This document shows positions 1 to 11,454 of a DNA stretch of 64,000 nucleotides, piece by piece. How positions within the stretch are numbered: the first letter of the stretch is position 1; each line of letters begins with the position of its first letter. A model generated the notes under the pieces. The model saw nothing but the letters and a program-made list of their open reading frames with translations. It made no database searches and was not told where the DNA came from. The DNA comes from Galeruca laticollis (taxonomy: Eukaryota > Arthropoda > Insecta > Coleoptera > Chrysomelidae), in NCBI GenBank assembly GCA_963921935.1, contig OY998175.1:205608655-205672654 (forward strand), given 5' to 3'. Made by a program: the position numbers and the translations under genes.

Positions 1-60
1 CCTCAAATAACGTGTAAGAATTAGTTTACATTGTTCTTCTGTTACAATTTCTTGATCCAT
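1..60 (-). CDS. Candidate host exon at window edge
   Basis: On the minus strand a pyrimidine-rich tract ending in TTTGTTTCAG, with the AG at 61-62, is followed immediately by ATG and 20 open codons that run off the window. The peptide reads MDQEIVTEEQCKLILTRYLR. The other two frames of the same strand hit stops within these 60 bases, so only one frame is coding-compatible. This looks like a spliced exon with an initiator Met right after a 3' splice site. I do not recognise the protein. If it is real, the DNA to the right is an intron or upstream sequence of a minus-strand host gene. A chance match is possible because the exon is very short. Confidence 0.4.
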   Translation of the reverse strand, partial: MDQEIVTEEQCKLILTRYLR

Positions 61-62
61 CT

Positions 63-1236
63 GAAACAAAATATAGAATTAGTTCAATATTGCTTTGATA
101 TCAAATATTCGAAAAGAATTTTTATCATGTTATACAAATTCCATTGATCCACATAGATCATTTACATAGTGTGTGGGCAGAAGAGAAAATCAAATATCAG
201 GTCGCAGGTATCAGAAGCCAAACAATGTAAAAATGCTCATCGCATAATAGTTCTTGGCAGCTTCGAGAAAAAACGGAGGACCACCTGCCTTGCGCTGAAG
301 GAGCTTGTTAACCGTACCTTAGGCAGAGGGATAACCTATACATAAATATACATGATGATAAATAAAAGTTAAATGTTACAATAGATTCTTTACTTTAGTA
401 TGTAAGAAAAGATATTATTTACAGGAGCAAAAAATAAGAATGAAAAATCCAGAGGTTGCATAAAAAAACACTCTGGTAGTTACCATGAAACATGTTGCTA
501 GTTATGAGTAAATACTCAGCTAAATATATACACGCTGCTAGTTAGGACAACACACAGCTAGTTCTGTAACATTAAATACAAAACAGCGTTTCACTATTAA
601 GATCATCGTCAGGATGAATATACTCAATAGCCGGTTGGAACTTCTGAAAATTATACACTAGTCTATACAAATTAACAATATTTATAGTTAAAGCCAAACC
701 CACACTTAGCTTTAATCAATCACGAAATAGTTTCAGGTGAATATAAGTTCAGAAATTTACATAAAATAGTAACGTAATAAAGCAATAAAACATTTATAAA
801 TCAGTGGTAAACAATATGGTATCAAAAATAGGATATCTTGAAATTAGCTACCAAAAGTTCTCCAGAATTCTTAATTCTTAAACGCGCGGCAACCGTGCTA
901 GGTGAATGATTTTCAACTTGAAGACAGTCGGCAGATATTACTGGATATTTTATCCTTTTAATAATGATAAATGTACTTACAATCAGTTCCAATAATAGAT
1001 TACACTATTCTTATTAATTATTAGTAATTATAAACGGTACAATCCCCATTTTATAGAGGAAAAACACTACATTTTGCAGAGCACTAGGAACAGACGTCAC
1101 TTCTATGACATTATCAATGAACAAGTAAGTTTATAGCGGGAAAGGGAACTAGACCAGCAACTGTTTAACGTTTGCACTCAAATATTATACCAGGGGCGGA
1201 CCGACTATTGTACGAGTTTAATGAGAAATTCGTACA
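63..1236. other. No gene seen
   Basis: AT-rich sequence with many stops on both strands and no recognisable domain. A slightly more GC-balanced patch at about 200-335 gives short open stretches in several frames but no motif I can name. It could be intron of a minus-strand gene whose exon may lie at 1-60. Confidence 0.5.
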
Positions 1237-1503
1237 CATAGGGCTAATAATATATAAGCTTCAATATTTGTAATATCACATATTCTTTTTTCTATTTACA
1301 TATATTGAGTAAATCACAAGGTAGGTCACTTCTTGGACTAGCAAAAAATAATTAAACATCAGGTAGGCATCAAATGAAATGTAACTTCTGTCACTCTGAC
1401 GATTATATTTAGGTAATATCGACACAATTGTCATTTTTTTAGAATTTTAACATTTTTTCAATATATTGTGGAGGTAATTAGAAACATTGAGTTTCATTTG
1501 AAA
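1237..1503 (+). repeat. Dispersed repeat, copy 1
   Basis: This stretch matches the reverse complement of about 27430-27690 at roughly 80% identity by eye. Shared landmarks include ATAGGGCTAATAATAT at its left end, GGTAGGTCACTTCTTGG near the middle and ATCAAATGAAATGTAAC to the right. No coding capacity is visible. It is probably an old non-autonomous transposable element, but the ends are not clear enough to classify it. Confidence 0.7.
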
Positions 1504-1689
1504 CACTTTTTACATATTGTCATAACCTCACCGTGTTGACGTATCGTAAAAATAGTTGAGGAATCAAACAAGGATACATAATTGTTTATTTACTTGTTAG
1601 AGACACCCTAACGTGCCTTTTTATTAGATACAAAAAGAGAAAATAAGAGTTTGGTTTATATGCGATGAATGCATGCTTTCATTATCCGT

Positions 1690-2205
1690 TCTCCAAAAAT
1701 GTCAAAAATTGGGTACTTCAAGTACAATAGCACCCGTTGTACTGGCTCTAGTGAGCTAAAAATCAATAGAGTTCTGATGGATGTCCTGAACAATATTCAA
1801 TCAAAAAATTGGTGTCTTGTTGCACTCCGGAGGTTGTATCGTGCTAACAAACTTAAATGTCTCCATATATGTCAAAAATGTCGTAATTCTAGTACCATAG
1901 CACCAGTTGTGCTGAACCTAGTGAGCTGAAAATCGATAGGGTTTATATGTGAGACGTCTTGAAGGATACTAAATCATAAAATTTGTGACTTGTTGCACTG
2001 CGGAGGCTGTATCGTGTTAACAAACTTAAATTTTCCCAAAAATTACAGAAATGTCGAATTTCTAGTACCATAGCATCCGTTGTACTGGATCTGGTGAGCT
2101 GAAAATCAATAGAGTTGATCTGTGAGATGTTCTGAACAATATTCAATCATAAAATTGGTGGCTTCTTGCACTCCGGAGGCTGTATCGTGCTGATAAGACT
2201 ATGTT
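1690..2205 (+). repeat. Three tandem ~170-bp satellite-like units
   Basis: Three diverged head-to-tail units. The landmark CACCCGTTGT at 1731 recurs as CACCAGTTGT at 1901 and CATCCGTTGT at 2074, giving periods of 170 and 173 bp. Each unit also holds a TAGTGAGCTGAAAATC-like block and a TTGCACTCCGGAGGCTGTATC-like block. The short open frames here simply follow the repeats and are not genes. Confidence 0.85.
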
Positions 2206-2434
2206 ACGAAAAGTGGCCGACGACAACGATGACGACGACAACATACAAACATGATTTTTTTCTAAAAACCGTTTTTTTGTGTTGTCATCGGTGGAAAACG
2301 TGGAAATAACTCAATAAAATCCAAAATTCCAACTTTTTTGGGATCAACCAATACTTTTCTCGCATATTAGATATGTTGGGCGGAAAAGTAATACGGTTTC
2401 GTGTTTGTGTTTGTTGATAATAACTTTATTGATT

Positions 2435-3174
2435 ATGAGTACCAATAAAAGCTGTGGTAATATCGAACGATTTGATGGTAAATGTTATGGTATTTGTAAA
2501 TTTCTAGAGCTATACTCGCGGAAGAAGATGCATTAAAAGTGATTGACGAGGAGGCTCCGATGGAAGCTGATAGAAAATGGGAAAAACTCGAGTGCCAACA
2601 GTATCATAATTGATTGTTTAAGTGATACAATGAGAGGTATTGTTACATAAGAATCACCAGCTAGACAAATCATTGAAAGACAAGATTACATCTATGGAAA
2701 AAAGCCTAGCAACACAGTTATCAGTTCAAAAGAAATTGTTAATCTTGACACTTAATGCTGATATGAAATTAGCAAAACATTTCTTAGTTTTTGATTAACA
2801 AATGATTGAGCTGTTAGCTGTTGGAGGAAATAGCTCACATCCTGCTCACCCTACCATCAACTTATTATTGTACAGTAACTGCAATTCATACATTAACTCA
2901 TGATAATTTGAGCCTAGCTATTACAAAAACAAAATTACTCGACTACGAAACCAAATTACAAAACGAAAGTAGTGACACTAGTAGGAAAGTTTTACATGTA
3001 GAACAGAAACAGACTGGAAAGTTCTTGACTACAACTGAATATAAATACCATAACCAAAAGGCTACATTTTTCAACCAAACGAGGAAAAGAAATTATCCAA
3101 ATCAAGGAGAGTTCCATTCCAATATTCCATTCCAATTCCAAACACTTAATTATAATTTAATTTTTGTTATCTAG
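2435..3174 (+). pseudogene. Ty1/copia gag relic
   Basis: A decayed copia-type gag. An ATG at 2435 opens MSTNKSCGNIERFDGKCYG, which resembles the start of copia gag proteins where a conserved FDG-x-NY motif is usual. Many stops and frameshifts follow. From 2821 an open frame reads LLTLPSTYYCTVTAIHTL and then NLSLAITKTKLLDYETK, matching the UBN2-type gag pattern (LxxLPxxYxxVxxAIETL, then a LLDEE-like motif). It stops at 3174. No zinc knuckle follows directly. Fragments of a copia protease linker at 26817 and a pre-integrase domain at 38999 lie downstream on the same strand and might be the rest of this element. Confidence 0.7.
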
Positions 3175-4035
3175 CATTTTACACGTTTAGGTTTACTACG
3201 CTTGTTCCTGACTGACTGGGGAATGAATTCAACCCCTGAGTCGATTTTCAGTGTACAATCAAGGTTGGAAGGTGATTTTCTTATTCATCTAGATTAGATG
3301 AATGTTGGGAATTGGAATTTGAATAGAGATTTTTCAATTTTTTTGTTTTATCACATCTTTAGCTTCATTTTTAAATTTAAAATGAATGTAACATATGGAG
3401 TTCCCTCCAATTTACAGTTCGCTATATGAATTTTTTCATCTTTTCAATCATACATTTGATTCAATGCTCATCACACAAATATGTTGTACTGTCATACACT
3501 TGCTGTTTCACCGCACGCTGGCTTATTAGCCACCCTATTCTTTTTAACGTCAAACTTGTCATCGGATATCATTTAGTTCACACACTTCTGAATGGTAATT
3601 TCCATGATGTAAATATAATTGTACACCCACTTGACTTAACTCCATACATTGTTTCGATTTTATCAGCTGGATGTTTTTTGACACCTGTTTTTGGATTATT
3701 TTTATGACGTAAGTTCAACTTTTTAAATTGTTTTTTTTTCAAAATTTTACAAACATTGTAATTTATAGGAGAGTTTTGATAATGGCCGAAAGCGCTTAGC
3801 TGCATATTGATTAATAAACATATACACACTCAGTACTCGTCGTTTACATTCACTCAATTTACATCTAGTGTGTACACCATATCCACAGGCAGTTTCTAAG
3901 GTTACGAACCTCGTGAACGTACTTTACAAACAATTCATACTGAACCAGATAGTGAAAACGATTTTTCCTACGACCACAAAGGAAAGTGACATATATCGCA
4001 CTGTCTACTTCTATGGAAAGTGGCATTTATTCATA
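3175..4035 (+). other. No recognised gene
   Basis: AT-rich flank of the gypsy insertion. Open frames at 3426-3707 and from about 3810 to the insertion have no recognisable domain. The second runs without a stop into the target duplication at 4036 and, in the hypothetical empty site, continues about 30 codons beyond 21811. Confidence 0.4.
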
Positions 4036-4039
4036 CGCG
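4036..4039. repeat. Target-site duplication CGCG (left)
   Basis: CGCG directly precedes the left LTR and recurs at 21808-21811 directly after the right LTR. Four-base duplications are usual for errantivirus-type integrases. Confidence 0.85.
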
Positions 4040-4327
4040 AGTCATATGGAGACATCCTAATAATATTATTATTAAATTGCTGACAGGACGTATCCCACAT
4101 TATTGGATTCATATTTCTTAATCAGCAAACACGTGGAGACATCCTGTTTATACAATTGTATAATTTTGTTATCATATATTTTCCTCTGTATTCAGCATTA
4201 TAATACATTTCCTCATTTTTGTAAACCAAATAAAGTAATAGTCATAATTGTAACTTCTAACGTAACTGATCACTAAGTTTGATTAAATCTTTTTAAAAAG
4301 TATATTTTTCATTTAATAAATTTAACT
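4040..4327 (+). repeat. 5' LTR of gypsy element 1
   Basis: 288 bp, running from AGTCATATGG to AATTTAACT, with the AGT...ACT inverted ends typical of errantivirus LTRs. It matches 21520-21807 over its whole length with about 20 mismatches and no net length change. The last T is shared with the primer-binding site. Confidence 0.93.
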
Positions 4328-4344
4328 GGCGCTGCGAACAGGAT
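4327..4344 (+). other. Primer-binding site of gypsy element 1
   Basis: TGGCGCTGCGAACAGGAT abuts the 5' LTR. The TGGCGC start fits the 3' end of a tRNA, and errantivirus elements commonly use a tRNA-Ser type primer beginning this way. Compare TGGCGCAGTCAGTAGGAT at 29755 in gypsy element 2. Confidence 0.7.
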
Positions 4345-4725
4345 ACTGTCAGTAGAAAATTCACTTTCTGTGTGGTAAACGTCTACGTTTTCTATCAAAA
4401 AATTAAGATAGTATCCGAACCAATAAACTGTGTGAAACAAGTTACAGTGTGTGAAAGGGCTGACTCCAACCCGACCATTCTTCCAGTGAAGAAGACGATT
4501 GTTCAAGAAGACGGCTCGAGTTCCTTCAGAGAATTAGAGACAAGGAACAAGCTAGCAGATGATCCTGTGAGTTTTTCCTTTAATTTTATTATTTATCGGC
4601 TAATAACTGTTTTGAATATTATAATATATTTTTTACTACAATATAAGTGTTATTTTAATTGCAACTTGAACATTCCAATTTTAATGGTTGTATAAAAGTA
4701 ATATATTATTAAAGTCAATTTATTA

Positions 4726-5838
4726 TTGTCACAAAATCGTGATCGATCCAGATCTCCAATATCTGTACGTCGATCCAGATCTCCATTACCTTTAAGTCGT
4801 ACCTTAAATACTAACACCGAGATATATACTGCAATTTCACAAATCGAATTATCTTTAGCAAGCAATGTTGTTCCAACATATAACGGTGGTTCTAAAGATT
4901 TAGCATATTATTTAAGACAATTTGAAAAATATTTGACTCTTTTGAAAACCGAAAATAATGATTTATTCAACAATCTTTTGTTAGAGCAAGTCAAATTGAA
5001 ATTATTAGGTCCAGCTAGAGACGTAATCATAAATAGATCTTCTGATAAATGGTCCGATTTAAAAACCGCTCTTATCACTCGTTTTGGCGATCCTAAATCT
5101 GAAGGAATATTAGCACACGATTTCAATACTTCTATTCAAACTCATTTTCAATCATTCTCCGACTCTCATGACGAAATTCCTCAAAAATAACAAGTCCTTA
5201 GAGAACACCTAGCTATAAATTCTGATAACAGAGAAGTTATAATTTCTAAGGAAACTATGCATACTGACCAAGCCCTTATGGTATTTGAAGCACGTCTTTT
5301 AAATCCCTACAGAGATCATTTACTTCATATATCAATTTTATATCTAAAACAAGCATTGTACGAATGTAGAGGATTAGACAACGAAAGATTCCAAATTGAA
5401 TTTGCTAACTTTCTTATATCTCAAGAAGGTCAAAGAAATCGCCCACCTCCAAAACATAATACTTCATATAATCAATCACCAAGAAACCAACCTTCATTTA
5501 ATAATGATAATTCGTCTCAAAGACCACAAGTTCCTAGAAACCCTAATTATAGACCATTTAATAGATATAATGATAACAATCAAAGATTCCATTACCAAAA
5601 TAACTATTAAACACCAAATAATCAATCAAATAATAGACAAACACAATATCCTAATAATCAAAATTTTATTGGTCTCTCTCAACCTTCCACAAGTAATTAC
5701 AAACCATCCCTAATGAGTATATATACAGCAAATACTTATAGACCTCCACAACAAAATTCTTTTAGACAAACAGGACCTCCGAACGTAGTTGTCGAAGAAT
5801 TGTTCAATATTGAAGATACTGACGAAAATTCTGATTAA
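4726..5838 (+). pseudogene. gag of gypsy element 1
   Basis: One continuous frame with two internal nonsense codons (5188-5190 and 5608-5610) and a final stop at 5836-5838. The opening is rich in Arg-Ser dipeptides (RDRSRSP, RRSRSP). A capsid-like region follows, containing NGGSKDLAYYLRQFEKYL, then VKLKLLGPARDVI and ALITRFGDPK, the pattern of insect gypsy gag proteins. The C-terminal third is Asn/Gln/Pro-rich and ends in an acidic ELFNIEDTDENSD tail. No zinc knuckle is visible, as is common in errantiviruses. No ATG opens this frame near the start; the first in-frame candidate is TTG at 4726, so the original start may be lost. A GTGAGT at about 4567 could be an env splice donor. Confidence 0.8.
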
Positions 5839-5894
5839 TCATCATATGCCAACCCCCAAAACGAACAATATGATGAAACTCAAAATTTTTAATT

Positions 5895-6185
5895 ACGAGC
5901 CTCGGAATTGATATAGATAATATAAATTCAGCCCCTAAACTTCCATTTATATACCTCTCAAATCTAGACTTAAAAATATTGATTGACCCTGGTGCAAGCA
6001 ATTCAATTAAAAACCCAGAACCAGCCTATAGATTATTTTCAGATTCCATTTATGTTTCGTTAAATCAATTAAAACCACTTAAAATGGCAATTTTAGCTGC
6101 AAATACCCTCTTTTTAAAGAATTTGGCATTAAATTCATGTTTCATATGTTTATCGTACCTTGGCACGATAGATTCGATGTATTAA
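5895..6185 (+). pseudogene. Protease region of gypsy element 1
   Basis: A retropepsin-like segment. The catalytic loop reads LKILIDPGASNSI, where the family has a DTG or DSG triad, so Thr/Ser is replaced by Pro and the enzyme was probably dead. The frame stops at 6185 and overlaps the next pol frame from about 6137, so a frameshift separates protease from reverse transcriptase. It would normally release Gag and Pol products inside the particle. Confidence 0.65.
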
Positions 6186-7552
6186 TAGGTAGTTACGACT
6201 TTGATAAATTGAAGGCACTTATTAATTTCGAAAATCATTTATTACAAATCAATTCTATTAAAATACCATTCTATTTGGAAGTCAATCCCAACTCATTTAT
6301 CCATTATTCTGAATCTCTAGATAAAAGAATTTCAAATATTCCTGTGAATATTGATAAGGAACAGGTAGTTCTTCCAGAATTGAAATTAAACTACATAATA
6401 ATACCTGAATGTATAGCTCTAGCGAAAGACGGTTACTGTAAAATACCCATAGAACAAGAAATCTCTTTAAATAATATCTCTACAAATTTTTATGAACCTC
6501 TTCCAGTCCAACCCTTATCTAAATTTGATAGAACAATCCCTTTTTCATCTTATAATAATAATATTGATATTACCAAACTTCTTCGAACAGATCATCTGAA
6601 GCCCGAAGAAAAGGATGCAATAATTTCTCTTTGTAAAAAATTTAAAAATATATTTTATAACGAAAACTCCGACTTAACTTTTACTCATCTAGTTAAACAT
6701 CACATTAGAACAGTCGACGATGTACCGAATTATCAAAAATCATATAGATACCCTTACCATTCAAAACAAGAAATTCAAGATCAGATACAAAAGCTCCTAG
6801 ACAATAAAATAATTAAACCAAGTATATCTCCGTACAGTTTCCCTACCTTTCTCGTCCTCAAACAAATGGACGCCAGTGGAAAGAAAAAATTCCGATTAGT
6901 TATCGATTACCGAAAACTAAATGGAAAAACTATCGAAGATAAATATCCCCTTCCTCGTATCGATGAAGTTCTCGACTATCTTGGTCGAAGTACTTACTTT
7001 TCCACTTTAGATTTGGCACAACGTTTTCACCAAATTGGAATACACCCAGATTCGGCAGAAAAAACTGCATTTACAGTAGATAATGGCCACTACGAATATA
7101 CTCGTATGCCATTTGGTCTAAAAAACGCTCCTGTCACTTTTCAACGTGTCATGGACACAATTCTCCGTCCTTTTCTCTATAAACAATGTTTCGTATACAT
7201 GGATGACATAGTTATATTTTCGAAGTCCCTTCAAGACCATATTCTTCATATAAAACAAATATTCAGTGAATTGAAAAAATATGATTCGAAAGTCCAAATA
7301 GACAAATCAGAATTCCTTAGAAAAGGAGTTGCCTTCTTAGGCCATGTCATAACCCCTGATGGTATTAAACCAAATCCAGATGAAATCAAGTCCATCCAAA
7401 ACTTTCCTTTGCCCAAAAATGAAAAACAAATAAAATCATTTCTCGGCATGCTCTCCTATTATCGTAAATTCATTCAAAATTTCTCCAAAATAACCTATCC
7501 AATAGATAAATATCTTGAAAAAGGAACAGATAGATTTAAACGACCCAGATAA
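6137..7552 (+). pseudogene. Reverse transcriptase of gypsy element 1
   Basis: 471 open codons covering the end of protease, the linker and most of reverse transcriptase. Visible landmarks are KFRLVIDYRKLN, YPLPRIDEVLDYLG, STLDLAQRFHQI (motif A Asp), MPFGLKNAPVTFQRVMD and the catalytic YMDDIVIF box at about 7196. It continues through LGHVITPDGIKPNP and SFLGMLSYYRKFI. LAQRFHQI differs from the usual LASGFHQI. The frame ends at 7552 after a frameshift, and RNase H continues in another frame. The RT active site itself looks intact, but the polyprotein is broken on both sides. Confidence 0.9.
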
Positions 7553-7968
7553 TCTCAATGCTTTCCAAAAATGCAAACAACTTCTTTGTAATTCTCCTAT
7601 TTTAGCATACCCCGATTTCACAAGAACATTTACTTTAACGACCGACGCTTCAAATATCGCTATAGGAAGCGAACTTTCCCAAAAGATTCCCATCCAATAG
7701 CAGCTGAAAGAAATTATGGCACTATCGAAAAAGAACTCTTAGCTATAATCGATAGATGTAAGCATTTCCGGCCATATTTATATTCCAAAAAATTTATTAT
7801 TGAAACTGATCATAAGCCACTCGTCTGGCTACATTCTCTCAAAGAACCCAATCAACGTCTAATAAGATGGAAACTGAAGTTGGAAGAATTCGATTTTGAA
7901 ATTAATTATAAAAAAGACCGAAAAAATTACGTCGCTGATGCATTATCGAGAATTGAACTCAATGCGTG
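7515..7968 (+). pseudogene. RNase H region of gypsy element 1
   Basis: Follows the RT in shifted frames. The first part, to 7700, holds LLCNSPILAYPDFTRTFTLTTDAS with the first catalytic Asp. After a second frameshift near 7690 the sequence reads ERNYGTIEKELLAII, then TDHKPLVWL and ADALSRIELNA before a stop at about 7968. These are the standard D-E-D blocks of gypsy RNase H, which removes the RNA template during reverse transcription. Confidence 0.85.
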
Positions 7969-8062
7969 ATCTAAAAATTTATATAATTAGTGATATAGTT
8001 ATTACTACCCCAAACTCATAAGCAAATACTAAAGAATTGAAACAATCTATGCCATTTCAACT

Positions 8063-8959
8063 ATGGCAAGAGCAAATTCCGATCCAAATCTAGCATTAAG
8101 TGATGCTAACGAAATTTTAAGTAAAATATCCGACGATAACAAAAGTACCGCTTCAGGCGACACTAGACACTCCGCACAAGAAAATCCAATCTTTTGTTTC
8201 CCAATATCTGAAAAAACCTCAAATTCCGCCCATTTCCAAATAATCCTAAAATACGGAGACAAAAACGACATACATTACTCGAAGCCATTTGGCAAAAATC
8301 GCTATATTCTTACTTTGAGGAAAGGATCCGACCATAATGTTATAAGTAATATGTTTTTAGAAATAGTTGATCCAACAAAAACAAACTATATATACTGCCC
8401 CAATGATTCTTCTTGGATTCTTGGAACCAAACGTGAAAATCATTAAAACAAATACTTTTCTGAAAAACATAATTAATAAGGAAGAACAAGTCCGATTAAT
8501 TTCAGACTATCATTCAGAAACTCATAACGGTATCACAGAAACTACGAAAAATATGAAGTCCCTGTTTTATTTTCCGAAAATACAAGAATTAGTAACGAAT
8601 CACGTTAATAATTGCGAATTATGTCTCACCTCAAAATATGATAGAAAACCTCGAAAAATTCCATTTTCCGGCCCACTCATTTCTAAAAGACCTTTCGAAA
8701 ATATTCACATAGACATATTCTCTATAGAAAATAAACAATTTCATACTTTACTCGATTTATTCTCTAGGTACCTTCAAGATTACGATATTAGTGACTCAAA
8801 TTCTATCACCATACTTAGTAAACTCCATCATTATTTCTCTCATCTTAACTACCCTTTGCAAATAACTTGCGAAAATGCCGGAGAATTCACAAGCGAAACC
8901 TTTAAAGAATTCATGTCACTCTTTCATATAAAAATTCATTATACCCAATCTCATACCGG

Positions 8960-8961
<2 letters not shown>
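8063..8961 (+). pseudogene. Integrase N-terminal half of gypsy element 1
   Basis: Two overlapping frames (8063-8446 and 8367-8961) carry a linker and integrase. The HHCC zinc-binding domain is seen as YHSETHNG and NNCELCLTSKYDRKP. The core follows with IHIDIFSIENKQF (first catalytic Asp). The block that should be SDNGTEF reads CENAGEF, so the second catalytic Asp is replaced by Glu. Coding similarity ends at about 8960 in SHTGN, where a (TA)n run starts. The third catalytic Glu region is missing, and integrase sequence resumes at 17405. Confidence 0.85.

Positions 8962-9017
<56 letters not shown>
8962..9017. repeat. (TA)n microsatellite, left of nested array
   Basis: About 28 TA dinucleotides between the integrase of gypsy element 1 and the first nested LTR. 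A matching run lies at 17349-17402. The Ile-Tyr frame it encodes is not a gene. Confidence 0.95.
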
Positions 9018-9019
<2 letters not shown>

Positions 9020-11202
9020 AAACCATCTAAAATTGGTAAGGCCAATTGAAGATTACATATAAAAAAAAAACTAGGAGTTTTAGATGATTGAATTGAATGA
9101 AGTGAGCATTTATACTACCAAATATTAAGAAAAGCATTTATATTCAAAGGAATAAAAAGGATAGTGAATAAATATATTTCTAGTAATAGCAGTATGTGAA
9201 TAAGTACAAAATTTTACCTTAATAATAATCCAATATTACGTTGATGGTAACAGTTACTAGATTGTTCAAAACACTGCCATATGAACATCCAGGTAATTAC
9301 CATGTAGCATCATTTGAAACCTGAAAACAAAAGGAATTAGTATTTGAAGAAATAAATGAATATCAATATTTATGGGTAATAAGTAAAAAGGGTTATAATT
9401 AAAAAGGTAATTTGAAATAAAAAGTATTTGATTGACAGGCGGAACGTAGCCATGTCAGGTGTCAACAAGAGTTTGCAATTATGAATATTAATCAACTGGA
9501 AGTAACATAAAAATTACTAAATTGATTGCCAACTTAAATTTATTGGTTACGAATAGAATAATTTTTATGAAAGGGAAATTTGAAAATAAATAAGAATTTA
9601 TATGTGATTAACAATCACAAAGATTAGAAAATTGAAAACTATACATTTGCATATATAATACTTGATATTTAGATTGTAAGTTTTATGTAAAATAATGTAA
9701 ATCAAAATACCTTAAAAAATGATAACTAGCATTATAAGGGATTGTCAATAGTGAAAAAAGACATTTTATGAAACCCTGAAGACTATATACAATTAAACAA
9801 ATAAGTGTTGATACCATCCAGGACAATTAAAAGAACTAATTTACATTTAGAACTAAAAAATTCCCAAACAAACAATTATTTTGAAAGAAAGTGTCAATAG
9901 AAGGCTATGAATTTTATGACAAGAAAGAGTTGTTGATTGCGACAAAAAAGTGAAGTGGTGTGGGTAGCTAAAAAGGGTTAGCATCTATGTAAGAGGCTTC
10001 CGAATAAATTTTAATAAAAATAAAAATAAGACATGTGAATTTGCAAAAAAGTTCAATAATAATAATTCTATAAGCTATTTAAACAGTTTGTGAGAACGGG
10101 AGTTTCTTCGAACGTGCATCTATTTCGCTAAAGAGATCTTCAAGAAAAGAGGTGACGCCATCCAACAATATGGAGCTTTCTACAGTGGATATATTAAGGT
10201 CTGTGCTAATTTAATATTAATTTGGAATTCCAACATAAATAAAAATAAAAACATTCAAATAGTGAACAATAAAATAATTTCGAAATTTCATTAAAAGGCC
10301 TGAGTATTTTATGATGCATAATAAGAACTTACGTACATGGATATCCATAAATCATAACTAACCTAACCTAACCTAACTATGTACTTACTTTTAATAATTA
10401 ATTTGTATCATTGTTGTTCACATTATATGTAAATTTGGTGTAGCTTCCATTTTCTTATCGCATACATTATCATCTTCTGTCTATCACTATACTAATTTCA
10501 CATCACTCCTATTTATTTTTATATATATGTATATGCAATCGTATGGTTTTGTTTTTGAATATTATCTTGATAGTTTCAACGTATACATACGAACATTTAA
10601 TTTGTATAAACATTTCATAAGTGGGAAATAGACTGTAAACACAAATGTGTATCTTCGCTTTCAACGAAGCAAAATCGTATATTTTCGTCACGCCGACGCA
10701 GTAGAGATATGTTCAATAGCATTCCATGCGTCTGACTGTAAAGAGTACAGGGGTGGTATCAAGAAAATTTGGTGTTTAAAATTAATTACGATTTCAATCT
10801 CAAGAATTTATTAAAATTATTTTTCTGTAAAGTGTTTTGCATTTTTATTTTATATACTATCCTTAATAAATTTAGAAATATCGACTCTCCTCATTCATTC
10901 AAAATATCTAGAAACAGTAAATTAAGACACATATGTTTTCAAAAATCATTTAATTTCTCAATATACAGTATATTTACAATTCAATAATCAAATAAAATCA
11001 CAGTTAAAATAGACTTATTTATATGCGCCATGAACCCAACGAGAAAAGGTCTACATGTCTCCGGCTATAAACAATTCAAATAATAAATAGACAAGTTCAA
11101 ATAATATTAAAGAGCGGCCGAAGGTAAGTCTCGACTTCATCTTATAAAATAATATATAATAACAATTTAAAAAAAAATTATCAATAATAATAATTAATAA
11201 TA
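9018..11202 (+). repeat. LTR A (~2.2 kb)
   Basis: Begins TGAAACCATC and ends in TTAATAATA just before the primer-binding site. It repeats almost exactly at 13953-16130, and its last ~400 bp again at 16948-17350. Short open frames inside it, for example at 10509-10691 (minus) and 10769-10987, are identical in the copies and look non-coding. It contains four CTAAC units at about 10355-10376 that LTR B lacks. Confidence 0.88.
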
Positions 11203-11205
11203 AAA

Positions 11206-11223
11206 TGGCACCCGAAACGTGGG
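11206..11223 (+). other. Primer-binding site of nested LTR element
   Basis: TGGCACCCGAAACGTGGG follows LTR A by about three bases and recurs after LTR B at about 16134. It resembles retroviral lysine-tRNA primer sites that begin TGGCGCCC and contain ACGTGGGGC. A partial echo, GACCCCAACGTAAGGCTC, lies about 60 bp further on. Confidence 0.65.
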
Positions 11224-11454
11224 GCTCTTATTAAATTAATATAAATTAATAAATATATAATAAAATAACGACCCCAACGTAAGGCTCTAAAAATAATTTG
11301 GCTCCTAACAAATTTAGCTCTGAAAATTCAATTGGACTCACCGAATCAGATAAACTATAAATTATTAAAATAATTATATTCATTAAAACATAAACGTAGA
11401 AAATAGAAATTAAAAACAAAAAGAATAAAGACAATTTGACAAGAACATACAATA

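Noticed and set aside
3426..3829. Two opposing frames at 3426-3707 (+) and 3578-3829 (-)
   Set aside because: Overlapping in opposite directions, no motif, composition like the surrounding AT-rich DNA.
8960..9020. Ile-Tyr repeat peptide at the end of the integrase frame
   Set aside because: Translation of a (TA)n microsatellite, not a protein feature.
10509..10987. Short frames repeated identically at 15437-15915
   Set aside because: They lie in LTR sequence and are identical only because the LTR is duplicated; no domain.
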